A stretch of DNA of 64,000 nucleotides from Hyphomicrobiales bacterium (GCA_900468535.1 UBTY01000027.1:1-64000), one strand, 5' to 3'. Positions 49,009 through 59,231 are shown, counted from the stretch's first letter. Program-made: numbers and translations. Notes: generated by a model not told the origin, from the sequence alone.

Positions 49009-50202
49009 GTGAGCCTTCAGAACCAAAATGCCCAGCGCGAGTCTCGGTGGATCGGCCCTTCAAGCCCGGCACGCACACCCTTGATACCTTCGATCTCGGC
49101 TGCCCGTTGGCTCCTGATCCTGATTGTCGCCGCAGGTGTCTATTTCTTCTACGGCTTTCTCGTCCCCGTCCTGGCTGCACTTGTCATCGGTTTTGCAAGT
49201 TGGCCGCTTTACCGGCGGTTGCTTGGCAATGTCGGTGGCAACACGACGGTCGCGGCCACGATTGCAATCATCCTCATCGTCACCTTTCTCGTGATCCCGA
49301 TCGTGATCGCCGTCAGCTACACGACGGGCGAAGTTCGCGAATGGGTCGCGTGGCTGATCCACGCCAATCGGTTTGGCGCCCCGACGCCACAGTGGATATC
49401 CGCCCTGCCCCTGGCGGGGCCGTATCTCGATGAACTTTGGACGAAGTACATCGGCAGCCCCGGCACGATGGGAGAGTTCATCCAGGCCGTCAGCGGCGCC
49501 AATATCGGCAATATCTATCGTGCGGTTCTGGCGGCCGGCGGCGGCGCGTTTCATCTCCTGCTGACGCTGCTTTTCATGCTGATCGCCCTGTTCTTCGTCT
49601 ACCGCGACGGTTCGTCCTTCTCGCGCCAGATCGACATGCTGGGCGAACGCATCCTGCCCAACCGGTGGGAGCGGATTTCCAGGGTCGTGCCGGCGACGAT
49701 CAGTTCGACTGTGATGGGCATGACGCTGATCGCCATTGGCGAAGGCATCGTGCTCGGCGTCGCCTACTGGATCGCCGGCGTCCCCTCGCCCGTGACGCTC
49801 GGTGTGCTGACCGGTGTGATGGCCCTGATCCCAGGCGGCGCTCCGTTGTCGTTCACGCTCGTATCAATCTATCTGGTGGCGAGCGGGTCGCATGTCGCCG
49901 GCATCGGGCTTTTCGTCTGGGGCACGGTGGAGTTGTTTATCGTCGACAAGACGCTGCGCCCCAAGCTCGTCGGCGGTCCGATCAAACTGCCGTTCCTGCC
50001 GACCTTCTTCGGCCTCGTGGGCGGGGTCAAGACCATGGGCTTCCTCGGTCTTTTCATCGGCCCGGTTCTGATGGCGCTGCTCGTCGCGATCTGGCGCGAA
50101 TGGATGCACGAGGTGCGCACATCCGACCAGAGCCAGGCGGGGCCGCAGATCATCATCGATGAGCAGCCCCCGGCAACGCCCCAGCGAGCAGCGGAAGGCT
50201 GA
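49009..50202 (+). CDS. AI-2E family transporter (UPF0118 permease)
   Basis: A 397-residue membrane protein. Seven to eight hydrophobic segments are visible, beginning at about residue 33, with a central amphipathic part. The last third carries the family block TLGVLTGVMALIPGGAPLSF and DKTLRPKLVGG. Members export autoinducer-2, sodium ions or other small solutes; the substrate cannot be predicted. The GTG start follows a GGGGGAAA site. The C-terminus is a polar tail. Confidence 0.88.
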   Translation: MSLQNQNAQRESRWIGPSSPARTPLIPSISAARWLLILIVAAGVYFFYGFLVPVLAALVIGFASWPLYRRLLGNVGGNTTVAATIAIILIVTFLVIPIVIAVSYTTGEVREWVAWLIHANRFGAPTPQWISALPLAGPYLDELWTKYIGSPGTMGEFIQAVSGANIGNIYRAVLAAGGGAFHLLLTLLFMLIALFFVYRDGSSFSRQIDMLGERILPNRWERISRVVPATISSTVMGMTLIAIGEGIVLGVAYWIAGVPSPVTLGVLTGVMALIPGGAPLSFTLVSIYLVASGSHVAGIGLFVWGTVELFIVDKTLRPKLVGGPIKLPFLPTFFGLVGGVKTMGFLGLFIGPVLMALLVAIWREWMHEVRTSDQSQAGPQIIIDEQPPATPQRAAEG

Positions 50203-50661
50203 TCAGGCCAACCGCTTTTCCATGAAGATGCTGAGCGGATCCGGAAGATAACTGCCAAACGGCTCGATCTCGACATAGCCGTATTTGCGGTACAGTCCGA
50301 TCGCTTCCGGCTGATAGATACCGGTTTCCAGCTGGATTGCGTCCAGCTGTCTGTCGGCCGCGATCGCTTCAAGCGCATTCATCAGGCTACTTGCGACCTT
50401 CAATCCGCGCGCTTCCGGGTCGACGAACATCCGCTTGATTTCGGCCGTGCCGTCGCCGGCTTCCACCAGTGCACAGCAACCGACGATGTCACCGGCATTA
50501 CGGGCAACCAGGAAACTGACTGTCGGCTTTTCAAGCGTCGAGAGGTCGACAAGGTGGTTGCTCTCCGGCGGGTACAGAGACTGTGCATAGGCGTCCGACA
50601 TATCTAACAAGCGGATCACGCCATCCTGTCTCGGCGGTTCGACGGCAATGGTTACAGTCAC
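50203..50661 (-). CDS. GNAT-family N-acetyltransferase
   Basis: A 152-residue acetyltransferase. The acetyl-CoA site is EIKRMFVDPEARGLKVASSLM (written here across the beta4-alpha3 region, residues about 73-93), and ETGIYQPEAIGLYRKYGY is the usual C-terminal motif. The Q/R-x-x-G-x-A loop reads EARGLKVA. It starts with GTG after an AGGAA site. The acceptor is unknown. Its stop abuts the opposing AI-2E-type gene. Confidence 0.88.
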   Translation of the reverse strand: MTVTIAVEPPRQDGVIRLLDMSDAYAQSLYPPESNHLVDLSTLEKPTVSFLVARNAGDIVGCCALVEAGDGTAEIKRMFVDPEARGLKVASSLMNALEAIAADRQLDAIQLETGIYQPEAIGLYRKYGYVEIEPFGSYLPDPLSIFMEKRLA

Positions 50662-50793
50662 TGCGATTCCTGCTCTTGCTTTGCTCGATGGCCCGTATCA
50701 CCGCATGACAAAACGTTAATGCGGTCAGCCATCTTTTGGTTGAAATTCCTGCCTCTAAGGCGTCATTGGTTTCATTATTGCAAAGGCGTGAAC

Positions 50794-51204
50794 ATGCAAG
50801 CTGTTCTAATCGCGATGACTATTCTCGGCTGCAACGACGCCGTTACGCAGTGCAATTATGTTGCAACTGTAGAGAAGCATTGGGAGACTGTTGCCCTTTG
50901 CGATGCCGAATCAGAACGACAGCTGAAGCACTACACCAATATCAGCTACCCAACCGTGATTGCCGTCTGCGAACCTCCGAAGCCGGAAGCCACTCCTCCG
51001 CAGCAAGCCGCAGCACCGGTGGTGCCTGCCCCGAACAATGCTACTGCGGAGCAGGAGAAAGGCTTCACCGCTTTCGCCAGCGACATCGCGGGAAAAGTCA
51101 GATCTCATCTGCCATCCGGTCATTCCGTGAAATCCGCCATTACGGCGCCGGTGCACTTCGTTTCGGACAGCTATTCGTGGGTCGTGAAGAAGATCGGCGA
51201 CTAG
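50794..51204 (+). CDS. Conserved hypothetical protein, small and cysteine-containing
   Basis: A 136-residue protein that I do not recognise beyond probable conservation in rhizobia. The first 20 residues are short and hydrophobic, with C13 and C20, a possible but weak export signal. Further cysteines at about 36 and 59 could form disulfides, then a Pro/Ala linker (PPQQAAAPVVPAPN) leads to a helical C-terminus. An AAAGGC site precedes the internal ATG. Its stop codon overlaps that of the opposing DUF2336 gene. Confidence 0.65.
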   Translation: MQAVLIAMTILGCNDAVTQCNYVATVEKHWETVALCDAESERQLKHYTNISYPTVIAVCEPPKPEATPPQQAAAPVVPAPNNATAEQEKGFTAFASDIAGKVRSHLPSGHSVKSAITAPVHFVSDSYSWVVKKIGD

Positions 51205-52340
51205 GCCGCAGCCAGGCAGGTCAACTGGGCATAACCACGCGCGGTCTGCCGCTGCTCTGCGAGATGCAGTCGCTCGACCATATCGAGCAGTTCCTGCACG
51301 GCACCATGCGCTGTGCGGCGATCGCGGAAGAGATCGAGCAGATGGCCGCATACGTTGGCGAGGATCGTTTCTGACGGTCGGCGCGATGCGTCACGCCAAA
51401 GGAAGGTCGCTTCGACGAAGATCGTGCTGATCTCCCGCGTCAGGCCGGCGGACTCATACAGAGCACGAACCGCGTGCATCCGGCCGGTAGCGAGGATGGA
51501 GCGGACACGTCGCTCGTCGCAACCTGTGAGCTCCACGATCGCGCAGGCAAAGACCTCAACTTTTCCGGAGCAGAGAACATGCATGAGAAACGACGGCGTC
51601 ATTCGCCCGCTTGTCCGCAGATGCTCCACGAGATCCGGAATATCCCTGGACGGAATATCTCCGGCAATAGAGACGACAGCCGCCTCGGCAGCTTCACGCA
51701 CGACGGACTGCAGGCGCTGCTCACCGACAACAGCCTGGGCGAAAGGCAGCGAAACCAGAGCCATGCTCACATGCTGCGCCAGCAATTGCCGCGCGTCTGC
51801 GGGCAGATCCGTGCGCTCCAGCAGCAGATCGCGAACTTCGGGCCGATCACCCTGTCGCTCGGCTATCCGCTTCAGCGAATAGGGTGCAATCGCCGCGCCT
51901 TCGTTTTCCAGCAGGCACAGCAGGTCTTCCTCTTCCCCGATTTCAGCCAATGCGGCCGATACAGGTCGAGAGACAGATGGGCGCGCGGCAATCATCATAC
52001 GGGTCGCGATGCTGCCGCGGGCTGCCAGATCAACGAGGTCTCCGTCGGAAAGCAGCGGCGAACACGTAATTGCATGGCAAGCCACTTCCGGCTGGTCTCC
52101 AGCCAGTGACAGCACCACCGTTCGGGGCGCTTCGGCAGACCAGGCGACGGCTTCGGCCAGAGCAAGGCGGACTTTCGGGGATGGATCGTCAAGCAGGAAG
52201 GTCATCGCCATCTCAGCGGCTGCCCGCTCTTCCTGCGACATGGCGGACTGAAGATAGGCTCGTCCGAGAGCGTTGGCCGCTCGAGCACGATCTCCGGCCT
52301 TGGCGGTTTCAACCCAACGAAGAAAAGCCTCTACGATCAC
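51201..52340 (-). CDS. DUF2336-domain protein
   Basis: A 379-residue helical-repeat protein. The pattern of roughly 35-residue helix pairs (for example DDPSPKVRLALAEAVAW and GDIPSRDIPDLVEHL) resembles HEAT-like solenoids and matches the alphaproteobacterial DUF2336 family. No catalytic motif, signal or membrane segment is seen. The start is a GTG; a TTG 12 bases earlier also remains open. Function unknown. Confidence 0.8.
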   Translation of the reverse strand: MIVEAFLRWVETAKAGDRARAANALGRAYLQSAMSQEERAAAEMAMTFLLDDPSPKVRLALAEAVAWSAEAPRTVVLSLAGDQPEVACHAITCSPLLSDGDLVDLAARGSIATRMMIAARPSVSRPVSAALAEIGEEEDLLCLLENEGAAIAPYSLKRIAERQGDRPEVRDLLLERTDLPADARQLLAQHVSMALVSLPFAQAVVGEQRLQSVVREAAEAAVVSIAGDIPSRDIPDLVEHLRTSGRMTPSFLMHVLCSGKVEVFACAIVELTGCDERRVRSILATGRMHAVRALYESAGLTREISTIFVEATFLWRDASRRPSETILANVCGHLLDLFRDRRTAHGAVQELLDMVERLHLAEQRQTARGYAQLTCLAAA

Positions 52341-52440
52341 CGCGAACCCCAATTCTCAAGCGCGATTCCCTCACGCTCCAATCGTGACGATCAAGGTAGC
52401 GGCAAAAAGTTTATGATTGGTTCACCATATCCTTTAACGG

Positions 52441-53043
52441 TTAGAGCTGTGGCCGGAACATCTCGAAGACGTCACTGCCTTCACTGTAGTCCATGTAGCC
52501 CATGCGGGCGACAGGCCGCGCAACGGCCATGGACAGGCGGCCATCGACGATGATTGCTTCATCGATGTGAATGCCGACCACCTCACCGAACACCATGACG
52601 TTCTCCGAGGCCTCACCGCTGAGTGACTTCGGCTCGATGATCTCGGTCACCTTGCATTCGAGGACCGCGAAGGCCTCCGCGACATAGGGCGCTTCGACAA
52701 TCCGCCCCCTGTTCGCGGTCAAACCCGACAGCTCGAACTCGTCGACGCCGTAAGGAACCGCTGCCGACGAAATGTTCATCTTCTCGATCAGATGGCGGCT
52801 GACGAAATTGCAGGTGAATTCGCCCGTCTCCGACGCATTCCGCTGACTATGCTTGCGGCCGCTCGACGAGAACATCAAAAGCTTCGGTCGGTCCGACACG
52901 GCGTTGAAGAACGAATAGGGAGCAAGGTTGATCGAGCCGTCCTTGCCCCTGCTGCCGATCCAGCCGATCGGACGCGGCGACACGATCGCCTTGAAGGGAT
53001 CGTGCGCCAACCCGTGATCGTTCGTCTGGGTGCTATAGAACAT
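52441..53043 (-). CDS. Flavin reductase family protein
   Basis: A 200-residue FMN-binding split-barrel protein. SPRPIGWIGSRGKDGSINLA and APYSFFNAVSDRPKL are characteristic of the flavin reductase-like family, which reduces FMN or acts as an oxidoreductase partner. Its ATG overlaps the stop of the nitroreductase gene, so the two are co-translated. Its partner substrate is unknown. Confidence 0.88.
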   Translation of the reverse strand: MFYSTQTNDHGLAHDPFKAIVSPRPIGWIGSRGKDGSINLAPYSFFNAVSDRPKLLMFSSSGRKHSQRNASETGEFTCNFVSRHLIEKMNISSAAVPYGVDEFELSGLTANRGRIVEAPYVAEAFAVLECKVTEIIEPKSLSGEASENVMVFGEVVGIHIDEAIIVDGRLSMAVARPVARMGYMDYSEGSDVFEMFRPQL

Positions 53044-53627
53044 CAAGCCTCTCCGCCGACCCAGGTCACGGTCTCGGCGGTTTCCGGGCGCGGACGTTCG
53101 ACGGCCGGGAATGTCGTGGAGCCGATATGAATGAAGCCGGCGACCTTCTCGCCCGGCTGCACACCGAGCACAGGATAGGCTCTTTCATCATAAGCGAACC
53201 ACTCGGTCAGCCAGTTGGCCACCCAGCCGTGCGCATTGGCGGCGAAGATCATATTCAGGCATACGGCGCCAGCCGACATCAGCTGCTCCCATTCCGGGAT
53301 CTTGATGTGCGGTCCGGCCTTGCTTACGACCGCCACAACGACAGGAGCGCGGGTGAGACGCGTACGTTCGACCTGCACCATCTCTTCCGAGAGTTCCGGC
53401 TTGGCCTGCAGTGCCAGCTTCAGCAACTCTTCGCTGATCCGCGCGCGCTCTTCGCCGCGATAAACGATGAAGCGCCAGGGGGCCAATTTGCCATGATCGG
53501 GCACACGCGACGCCAGACGCAGGATTTCCTCGATCTCTGTTTTCTCCGGGCCCGGCTCGCACATCTGGAAAGCAGGAATGGAACGGCGAACGCCGAGATA
53601 ATCGATCAGCTTGATGTCGGATTTCAT
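53043..53627 (-). CDS. Nitroreductase family protein
   Basis: A 194-residue FMN-dependent oxidoreductase of the nitroreductase fold. The FMN phosphate site is VRRSIPAF near the N-terminus, followed by [20 protein letters not shown] and the [19 protein letters not shown] helix. It is smaller than NfsA. The ATG giving [12 protein letters not shown] fits the family, though its ribosome-binding site is weak. The downstream flavin reductase gene overlaps it. Confidence 0.88.
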   Translation of the reverse strand: MKSDIKLIDYLGVRRSIPAFQMCEPGPEKTEIEEILRLASRVPDHGKLAPWRFIVYRGEERARISEELLKLALQAKPELSEEMVQVERTRLTRAPVVVAVVSKAGPHIKIPEWEQLMSAGAVCLNMIFAANAHGWVANWLTEWFAYDERAYPVLGVQPGEKVAGFIHIGSTTFPAVERPRPETAETVTWVGGEA

Positions 53628-53738
53628 ACGGAAAAAACTCTCATTTTCACGGCAGGGCGAGATGGGTCTTGAATTTGCCATCGGGTTGGTTTTGAAGTGG
53701 CCTCTGTGCTTCAAGATGTCAATCGGTTCACCAAACAC

Positions 53739-54830
53739 ATGCTCGGCATTTTGCGCTATGCGCGTCTGAGCCTTGCTGCCGGCCTACTGGTTCTATCGCC
53801 CCTGGCGACCCAGGCGCAGGAGGCATTCAAGGATTTCAAACAGCTCGACACAACGGCGAAGATGCCGAAGCTGAATGCGTTCATCGCGCCGGGGACGGCG
53901 CCTGAGGGCTCCAAGCTTCATGCCGTTTCACTGGAGGCGAAGCTGACGGCGAAGGGCGAAGCGGTTCAGGACGGATTGTCCTGGTATGTCTTCAGCCCCA
54001 ATGCCGGAGCCGACGGCAAGTTGCCGCTTATCGCCAGCTCTCAAGGTGGCTCGGCCGACTTCCAGCTCGCGCCTGGCGACTACTTCGTGAACGTCTCCTT
54101 CGGACGTGCGGGCGTGACGCGAAAGCTGACCGTTCCCGAAGAAGGTGAAGTCGACAAGCAGACGATGGTGCTCGAAGCCGGCGGCCTCGTCCTGAACGCC
54201 GTCTCCGGCTCCGACATGCGTATCCGCCCCGATCAGTTGAGCTTCTCCATCTATTCGGCAGATGTGCGCGAAGACGGCGAACGCGGTCTCGTCATGGCCG
54301 ATGTGCCGCCGAACACCGTCGTCCGGCTGAACGCCGGCACCTACCATGTCGTTTCCGAGTATGGCGACATCAATGCGTCCGTCCGCGCGGATATTCAGGT
54401 CGAAGCCGGCAAGCTGACGGAAGCCACGATCCAGCACAAGGCGGCGCAGATCACCTTTAAGCTCGTGTCGGACGCCGGTGGAGAGGCCATCGCGGATACC
54501 GCGTGGTCGATCCTGACAGCTGCTGGCGACAGCGTCGGCGAAAGTGTCAGCGCGTTTCCGACGATGGTCCTTGCGGAGGGCGAGTATTCGGCTGTCGCAC
54601 GCAACAAGGACAAGATCTATCAACGCGATTTCAAGGTCGAGGCGGGCAAGAATACCGACGTGGAAGTCCTCATGAAGGATGTCCAGCCGGAACAGCCGAG
54701 CGCTGCCGCGGCGACGGTGCAACAGCTCCCGCCCGACCAGGCCGAGCAGCCGACACAGAACCAGGCTGCGCCGCTTCCCTCCTACGATCAGCTTCAGAAT
54801 GGCGGAACGAGCGGGGAAGATTCCGACTAG
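53739..54830 (+). CDS. Exported protein of unknown function with beta-sandwich repeats
   Basis: A protein of about 363 residues. Residues 1-27 form a signal peptide ([12 protein letters not shown] core, TQAQ end). The body alternates short beta-strand repeats of about 80-90 residues; each has a 'G.LP..A', 'L.PG.Y.V' and 'K.L.V..G' type pattern (for example [47 protein letters not shown]), as in carboxypeptidase-regulatory or Ig-like domains. The end is Gln/Pro-rich. The start may instead be a GTG at 53697. I do not recognise its role. Confidence 0.75.
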   Translation: MLGILRYARLSLAAGLLVLSPLATQAQEAFKDFKQLDTTAKMPKLNAFIAPGTAPEGSKLHAVSLEAKLTAKGEAVQDGLSWYVFSPNAGADGKLPLIASSQGGSADFQLAPGDYFVNVSFGRAGVTRKLTVPEEGEVDKQTMVLEAGGLVLNAVSGSDMRIRPDQLSFSIYSADVREDGERGLVMADVPPNTVVRLNAGTYHVVSEYGDINASVRADIQVEAGKLTEATIQHKAAQITFKLVSDAGGEAIADTAWSILTAAGDSVGESVSAFPTMVLAEGEYSAVARNKDKIYQRDFKVEAGKNTDVEVLMKDVQPEQPSAAAATVQQLPPDQAEQPTQNQAAPLPSYDQLQNGGTSGEDSD

Positions 54831-54864
54831 CGGCCCGCCCCCTTTCCGATCGACGCACAATGAA

Positions 54865-54896
54865 AAACACCCGGCCTCGCGAGAGACCGGGTGTTT
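54865..54896. terminator. Bidirectional terminator
   Basis: AAACACCCGGCCTC and GAGACCGGGTGTTT form a 14-bp stem with one mismatch and a GCGA loop, flanked by A- and T-rich ends. It separates the converging exported-protein and thrS genes. Confidence 0.8.
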
Positions 54897-54919
54897 CATT
54901 TCAATAATCCAGCGAAGAC

Positions 54920-56929
54920 TCAGGCCAGAGCTTTGGCCTTCTTGGCTTCTGCCTTGCGCTTGACGTCCGGCGGGGTCGCTTCGTCCGTCAGGGCAGCAAT
55001 CGCGTCGTCGAGCGACATGGAGCTCTGCTCCTGGCTGCCGAGACGACGGATGTTGACCGTGCGCTCTTCGGCTTCCTTCTTGCCGCAGACGATGATGACG
55101 GGAACCTTGGTGACCGAGTGTTCGCGGACCTTGTAGTTGATCTTCTCGTTGCGGAAGTCCGTCTCCACGTGGAGACCTGCCTCGCGCAGCGCATCCGCCA
55201 CCTCTTCGCCGTAAGCGTCGGCTTCAGACGTGATCGTTGCGACGACGATCTGCAGCGGCGACATCCACAGCGGCAGGTGACCGGCGAAGTTCTCGATCAA
55301 GATGCCGAGGAAACGCTCCATCGAGCCGCAGATGGCGCGGTGAATCATCACCGGCTGCGTCTTCTCCGAGTTGCTGTCGATGTAGAAGGCACCGAAGCGT
55401 TCCGGCAGGTTGAAGTCGACCTGCGTCGTGCCGCACTGCCATTCACGGCCGATCGCGTCCTTCAGCGTATACTCGAACTTCGGTCCATAGAAGGCGCCCT
55501 CGCCCGGCAGAATGCCGGTCTTGATGCGACCGCCGGACTGTTCCTCGATCTGCTTCAGCACATCCATCATCACGCTTTCGGCCCGATCCCAAAGGGCATC
55601 GGTGCCGACGCGCTTTTCCGGACGCGTGGAAAGCTTCACGACGATTTCCTTGAAGCCGAAGTCTTCATAGACCGACAGGATGAGATCGTTGATACGCAGG
55701 CATTCCGCCTCCAGCTGCTCGTCGGTGCAGAACACGTGAGCATCGTCCTGGGTGAAGCCGCGCACGCGCATCAGGCCGTGGAGCGCGCCCGAGGCCTCGT
55801 AACGATGCACAGTGCCGAATTCGGCGAGACGGATCGGCAGCTCGCGATAGGACTTCAGGCCGTGCTTGAAGATCTGCACGTGACCCGGGCAGTTCATCGG
55901 CTTCAGCGCAAAGACGCGGTTGTCGGCTTCCTTGTCATCCGGGTGCGTGAAGGCATAGGCCGACTTCACTGCGAACATGTTTTCCTGATACCAGCCCCAG
56001 TGACCCGAGGTTTCCCAGAGCGAGGCGTCGAGCACCTGCGGCGCGTTGACTTCCTCATAGGTACCGGCCAGACGACGGCGCATGTAGGCCGTCAGCGCCT
56101 GGAACATGCGCCAGCCCTTGCCGTGCCAGAAGACGACGCCGGGGCCCTCTTCCTGGAAATGGAAGAGATCCATCTCGCGGCCGAGCTTGCGGTGATCGCG
56201 CTTCTCGGCTTCCGCCAGCATGTGCAGGTAGTTGTCGAGATCGGCCTGTTCGGCCCAGGCGGTGCCGTAGATGCGCGAGAGCATCGCGTTGTTGCTGTCG
56301 CCACGCCAGTAGGCGCCGGCAACCTTCATCAGCTTGAAGGCCGTGCCGATCTGGCCCGTCGAGGCCATATGCGGGCCGCGGCAGAGGTCGAACCATTCGC
56401 CCTGATTGTAGATCTTCAGGTCCTGGCCTTCCGGGATCGCATCGACGAGCTCGACCTTGTAGTTCTCGCCCTTGGCGGCGAAGACTTCCTTTGCCTTCTC
56501 GCGCGACCAGATCTGCTTGGTGAAGGCAGCGTTGCGCGAGATGATCTCCTTCATCTTCTTTTCGATCTTCGGCAGATCGTCGGGCGTGAAGGGCTCGTTC
56601 TTGGCGAAATCGTAATAGAAGCCGTTCTCGATCACGGGGCCGATCGTTACCTGCGTGCCGGGCCAGAGCTCCTGCACGGCCTCGGCCATGACGTGCGCCG
56701 CGTCATGCCGGATCAGTTCCAGCGCGCGGGGGTCGGTGCGGGTGAGGATCTCGATCTTGCCGTCGACGACGGGATCGGAGAGGTCGCGCACGGTACCGTC
56801 GATCGCGATGGCGACGGCCTTCTTGGCAAGTGACTTGGAAATGGATTCAGCAACATCCTTGCCGGTTGCGCCAGCATCATAGCTGCGCACGGAACCATCG
56901 GGGAATGTCAGGGAAACGGATTGGGACAT
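54920..56929 (-). CDS. thrS: Threonyl-tRNA synthetase
   Basis: A 669-residue class II synthetase. An N-terminal TGS domain (about 1-65) is followed by the editing domain with [11 protein letters not shown] and the catalytic core with [10 protein letters not shown] (zinc/active-site Cys), [23 protein letters not shown] in two motif-2 parts, and the C-terminal anticodon domain. The internal ATG after AAGGAG is chosen; the longer frame is unrelated readthrough. Confidence 0.96.
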   Translation of the reverse strand: MSQSVSLTFPDGSVRSYDAGATGKDVAESISKSLAKKAVAIAIDGTVRDLSDPVVDGKIEILTRTDPRALELIRHDAAHVMAEAVQELWPGTQVTIGPVIENGFYYDFAKNEPFTPDDLPKIEKKMKEIISRNAAFTKQIWSREKAKEVFAAKGENYKVELVDAIPEGQDLKIYNQGEWFDLCRGPHMASTGQIGTAFKLMKVAGAYWRGDSNNAMLSRIYGTAWAEQADLDNYLHMLAEAEKRDHRKLGREMDLFHFQEEGPGVVFWHGKGWRMFQALTAYMRRRLAGTYEEVNAPQVLDASLWETSGHWGWYQENMFAVKSAYAFTHPDDKEADNRVFALKPMNCPGHVQIFKHGLKSYRELPIRLAEFGTVHRYEASGALHGLMRVRGFTQDDAHVFCTDEQLEAECLRINDLILSVYEDFGFKEIVVKLSTRPEKRVGTDALWDRAESVMMDVLKQIEEQSGGRIKTGILPGEGAFYGPKFEYTLKDAIGREWQCGTTQVDFNLPERFGAFYIDSNSEKTQPVMIHRAICGSMERFLGILIENFAGHLPLWMSPLQIVVATITSEADAYGEEVADALREAGLHVETDFRNEKINYKVREHSVTKVPVIIVCGKKEAEERTVNIRRLGSQEQSSMSLDDAIAALTDEATPPDVKRKAEAKKAKALA

Positions 56930-57132
56930 TTTAGAATTCTCCTTGTCCAGTCCCGCCAACGAATGCGGGTGGTTGCAATGATGCGTTTCGTCCGCACGAA
57001 TACGCCGCCGCCTGATACCGGGATTTTCCGCTCCAGTAAAGAAAAACTGGCTCTGCCCGCCAGAGGTATCGATCGAATTGACATCGGGCGCGGCGATGGC
57101 AAAGTCCGGCAATACGCAACGCAGGATGGAAC

Positions 57133-57537
57133 ATGATCCTCTACACCACCGTCGGCACCGACGACATGACGCGCTCGCTACGTTTCTACGAACCGCTGTT
57201 CAGCGAAATGGGGCTTGAGCGCTGCTTTCTCGACGACATGTCGGCATCCTGGGGGCGCAAGGACGACCTCTCGGTGTCCCGCTTTTCCATCGGCTACCCC
57301 TTCCAAGGGCAAGCGACCGCCGGCAACGGGACGATGACCGCGTTTCGGATAGACACGCCCGCAAACGTCGACCGGCTGCATGCGATCGCACTGGCGAAGG
57401 GCGGCTCGGATGATGGCGCGCCGGGCTATCGGACTCGTTACGACGGCGGGCCTTATGCGGCCTATGTTCGCGATCCCGATGGTAACAAGCTTGCCTTCAT
57501 CAGCTATGGCGCGGACGCCGACTCGACCGCGGGCTAG
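57133..57537 (+). CDS. VOC-family (glyoxalase/bleomycin resistance) protein
   Basis: A 134-residue protein with the two-module vicinal-oxygen-chelate fold. [18 protein letters not shown] opens the first module and [16 protein letters not shown] closes the second, with a C-terminal metal-type position in the RDPDGN region. It may be a dioxygenase, lyase or binding protein. The ATG follows AGGATGGA. The stop codon overlaps that of the opposing DUF1697 gene. Confidence 0.85.
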   Translation: MILYTTVGTDDMTRSLRFYEPLFSEMGLERCFLDDMSASWGRKDDLSVSRFSIGYPFQGQATAGNGTMTAFRIDTPANVDRLHAIALAKGGSDDGAPGYRTRYDGGPYAAYVRDPDGNKLAFISYGADADSTAG

Positions 57538-58076
57538 GTACCGGAACCCTGCGCCGCCATTTCGGCTAAGCCACGCACCGTGTTCCAGTTGCGCAGCGTG
57601 CCGACACCCATGCGTTTCGTGGTCAGGGCCGAGAGCAGTTTCCATTCGCTCGGCTTGCCCGCGAAATCGATCCAGAGATCGCCATCGACCACGGCAAGAC
57701 GCTGGGCGGGGGCGGCATAAGCCTGCAGCGTGGCGAGCGACGAGTGGTCGAGCGGCTTTCTCATGACACGCAGGATGACCTGGCTGCCGTCACCATTGGG
57801 AAACGGATTGGCCCGCGCCAGCCTGCGCCACCCCTCGCCTTCACGGACGAGGATATCGACCGGCTTGCCGAAGCGGGCGCGAAACGCCTGCTCCAGGCGC
57901 GCCTCTATATCACCGATGGGTGACAATGGCGCGTCGAAGACGATGTTGCCGGTCGAAACCAGCGTTCGCGGGTTTTGGTATCCAAGCGATGACGCCATGT
58001 CGCGCAACTCGGACATGATCACGCGCCGGCCGGGCGCCAAAACGATGCTGTGAAGGAGCGCGACGTAGGTTGTCAC
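57534..58076 (-). CDS. DUF1697-domain protein
   Basis: A 180-residue protein matching DUF1697: VALLHSIVLAPGRRVIMSELRDMASSLGY near the start (residues 4-32, key block GRRVIMSELR), TLVSTGNIVFDAP in the middle and the C-terminal NWNTVRGLAEMA. The function of the family is unknown. It starts with a GTG that overlaps the yidD stop (GTGA), so it forms an operon with yidD. Confidence 0.85.
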   Translation of the reverse strand: MTTYVALLHSIVLAPGRRVIMSELRDMASSLGYQNPRTLVSTGNIVFDAPLSPIGDIEARLEQAFRARFGKPVDILVREGEGWRRLARANPFPNGDGSQVILRVMRKPLDHSSLATLQAYAAPAQRLAVVDGDLWIDFAGKPSEWKLLSALTTKRMGVGTLRNWNTVRGLAEMAAQGSGT

Positions 58077-58474
58077 GCGGTTTTCCGGCCGAGCGCCAGA
58101 TAACGCCACGGCATCCACCAGTGGAAACGCGGGCCGAGCACCTCAGGCACCTGGTCCAGCCCGCTTGTACCACCCGGACCGCAGCGGCCGACGCGAAACA
58201 GCGTCATCCAGCCGCCGCTCCACAGGCCATGGCGGGCGATCGCCTCGTAGCCGTATTCCGAGCAGGTCGGTATGTGGCGGCAGGAATTGCCGATGAAGCC
58301 CGACAGCGTCAGCTGGTAGAGCCGGATAAGGCCCATGCCGAAAAGCCGGTCCGGCGTCTTGCGAAACGGTCCTGTGTAATTGCGCGAGCGACGCAACGGA
58401 TTTGCGCGCGGCGACGCGGCGGCGCCACCTTCGTCTTCCTCGTCATCATGTCTGAGCGAGCAGAATTCGCACAT
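58073..58474 (-). CDS. yidD: Membrane protein insertion efficiency factor YidD
   Basis: A 133-residue protein. The conserved YidD core (about residues 45-125) includes LIRLYQLTLSGFIG, the Cys-rich CRHIPTCSEYGYEA and GGWMTLFRVGRCGPGG. The family helps insert proteins into the inner membrane with YidC. A roughly 45-residue acidic N-terminal extension carries a CEFC pair, absent from the short Escherichia form. The gene is not near rpmH-rnpA as in gammaproteobacteria. The internal ATG is chosen. Confidence 0.9.
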   Translation of the reverse strand: MCEFCSLRHDDEEDEGGAAASPRANPLRRSRNYTGPFRKTPDRLFGMGLIRLYQLTLSGFIGNSCRHIPTCSEYGYEAIARHGLWSGGWMTLFRVGRCGPGGTSGLDQVPEVLGPRFHWWMPWRYLALGRKTA

Positions 58475-58484
58475 GGCGATCCGA

Positions 58485-58928
58485 TCAGGCCGGAACTTCG
58501 GCGCGGGCGGCTTCGACCTGGCCGATCGCGTCAACCACGGCGTCGAAGGTCAGCATGGTGGAGGCGTGGCGGGCCTTGTAATCCTTGACCGGGCGCAGAT
58601 AACGCATCTCCTCGAAGCGGCCGGAGGGGCCCTCGCCGTCAGCCTTCAGCATGGCGAGCATGTCCTCGCGGGCCTGGCGTAGCTCGGCGGCACTTGCGCC
58701 GACCACGTGACGCGCCATGATCGAGGACGAGGCCTGGCCGAGCGCGCATGCCTTGACGTCATGGGCGAAGGCGGTGACCGTATCTCCATCCATCTTCAGC
58801 CAGATCTTGATCTTCGAACCGCAGAGCTTGGAGTGGGCCTGGGCGCTCGCGTCAGCATCATCAAGCGTGCCGATCAGCGGAATGTTACCGGCAAACTCAA
58901 GAATCTTGCTGTTGTAAATGTCGTCCAT
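58485..58928 (-). CDS. IscU-like iron-sulfur scaffold protein with variant ligands
   Basis: A 147-residue NifU/IscU N-terminal fold protein. C36 (LCGSK) and C61 (KACALGQASSS) match the first two cluster ligands of IscU. The third cysteine is replaced by H121 (YKARHAS), and the Asp that follows the first Cys motif in IscU is replaced by Ser. It may still bind a cluster with a His ligand, or have a different role. It precedes yidD on the minus strand and diverges from folE. No other isc/suf gene is nearby. Confidence 0.85.
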   Translation of the reverse strand: MDDIYNSKILEFAGNIPLIGTLDDADASAQAHSKLCGSKIKIWLKMDGDTVTAFAHDVKACALGQASSSIMARHVVGASAAELRQAREDMLAMLKADGEGPSGRFEEMRYLRPVKDYKARHASTMLTFDAVVDAIGQVEAARAEVPA

Positions 58929-59231
58929 CAGGGTTTCCGCTCCATATTTCAGACGGACCGGCGCTTAGTTGCTTATTGTCGAGCAAACAAAAACACACCG
59001 TACCGCGCTGGAAGACTTACATAGCGATGCCGTTTTCCTATATGTATGTCGTTCGAAGGCCATGAAAATGCAATGGCCTCGTGTAAGTTTGAATGGGAAA
59101 CCGTGCCGGAAGGGTCATCGTTTTTCGCCCTGAAAGCCCCGGAGCCTGCCAAAGGTGCACTATTCCCGCGTGGGATTGCCAGTGGCTAGTCCGAAATACG
59201 GTCCGTGACGCGGACCAGGAGACAGTTGCAT
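58929..59231. other. Divergent promoter gap between the IscU-like gene and folE
   Basis: This 303-bp AT-richer stretch should carry both promoters. A clear AGGAGA site precedes folE. I see no strong palindrome, RNA motif or small gene in it. Confidence 0.4.

Noticed and set aside
55118..56833. A 571-codon plus-strand open frame opposite thrS
   Set aside because: It is antisense to thrS, with no homology features.
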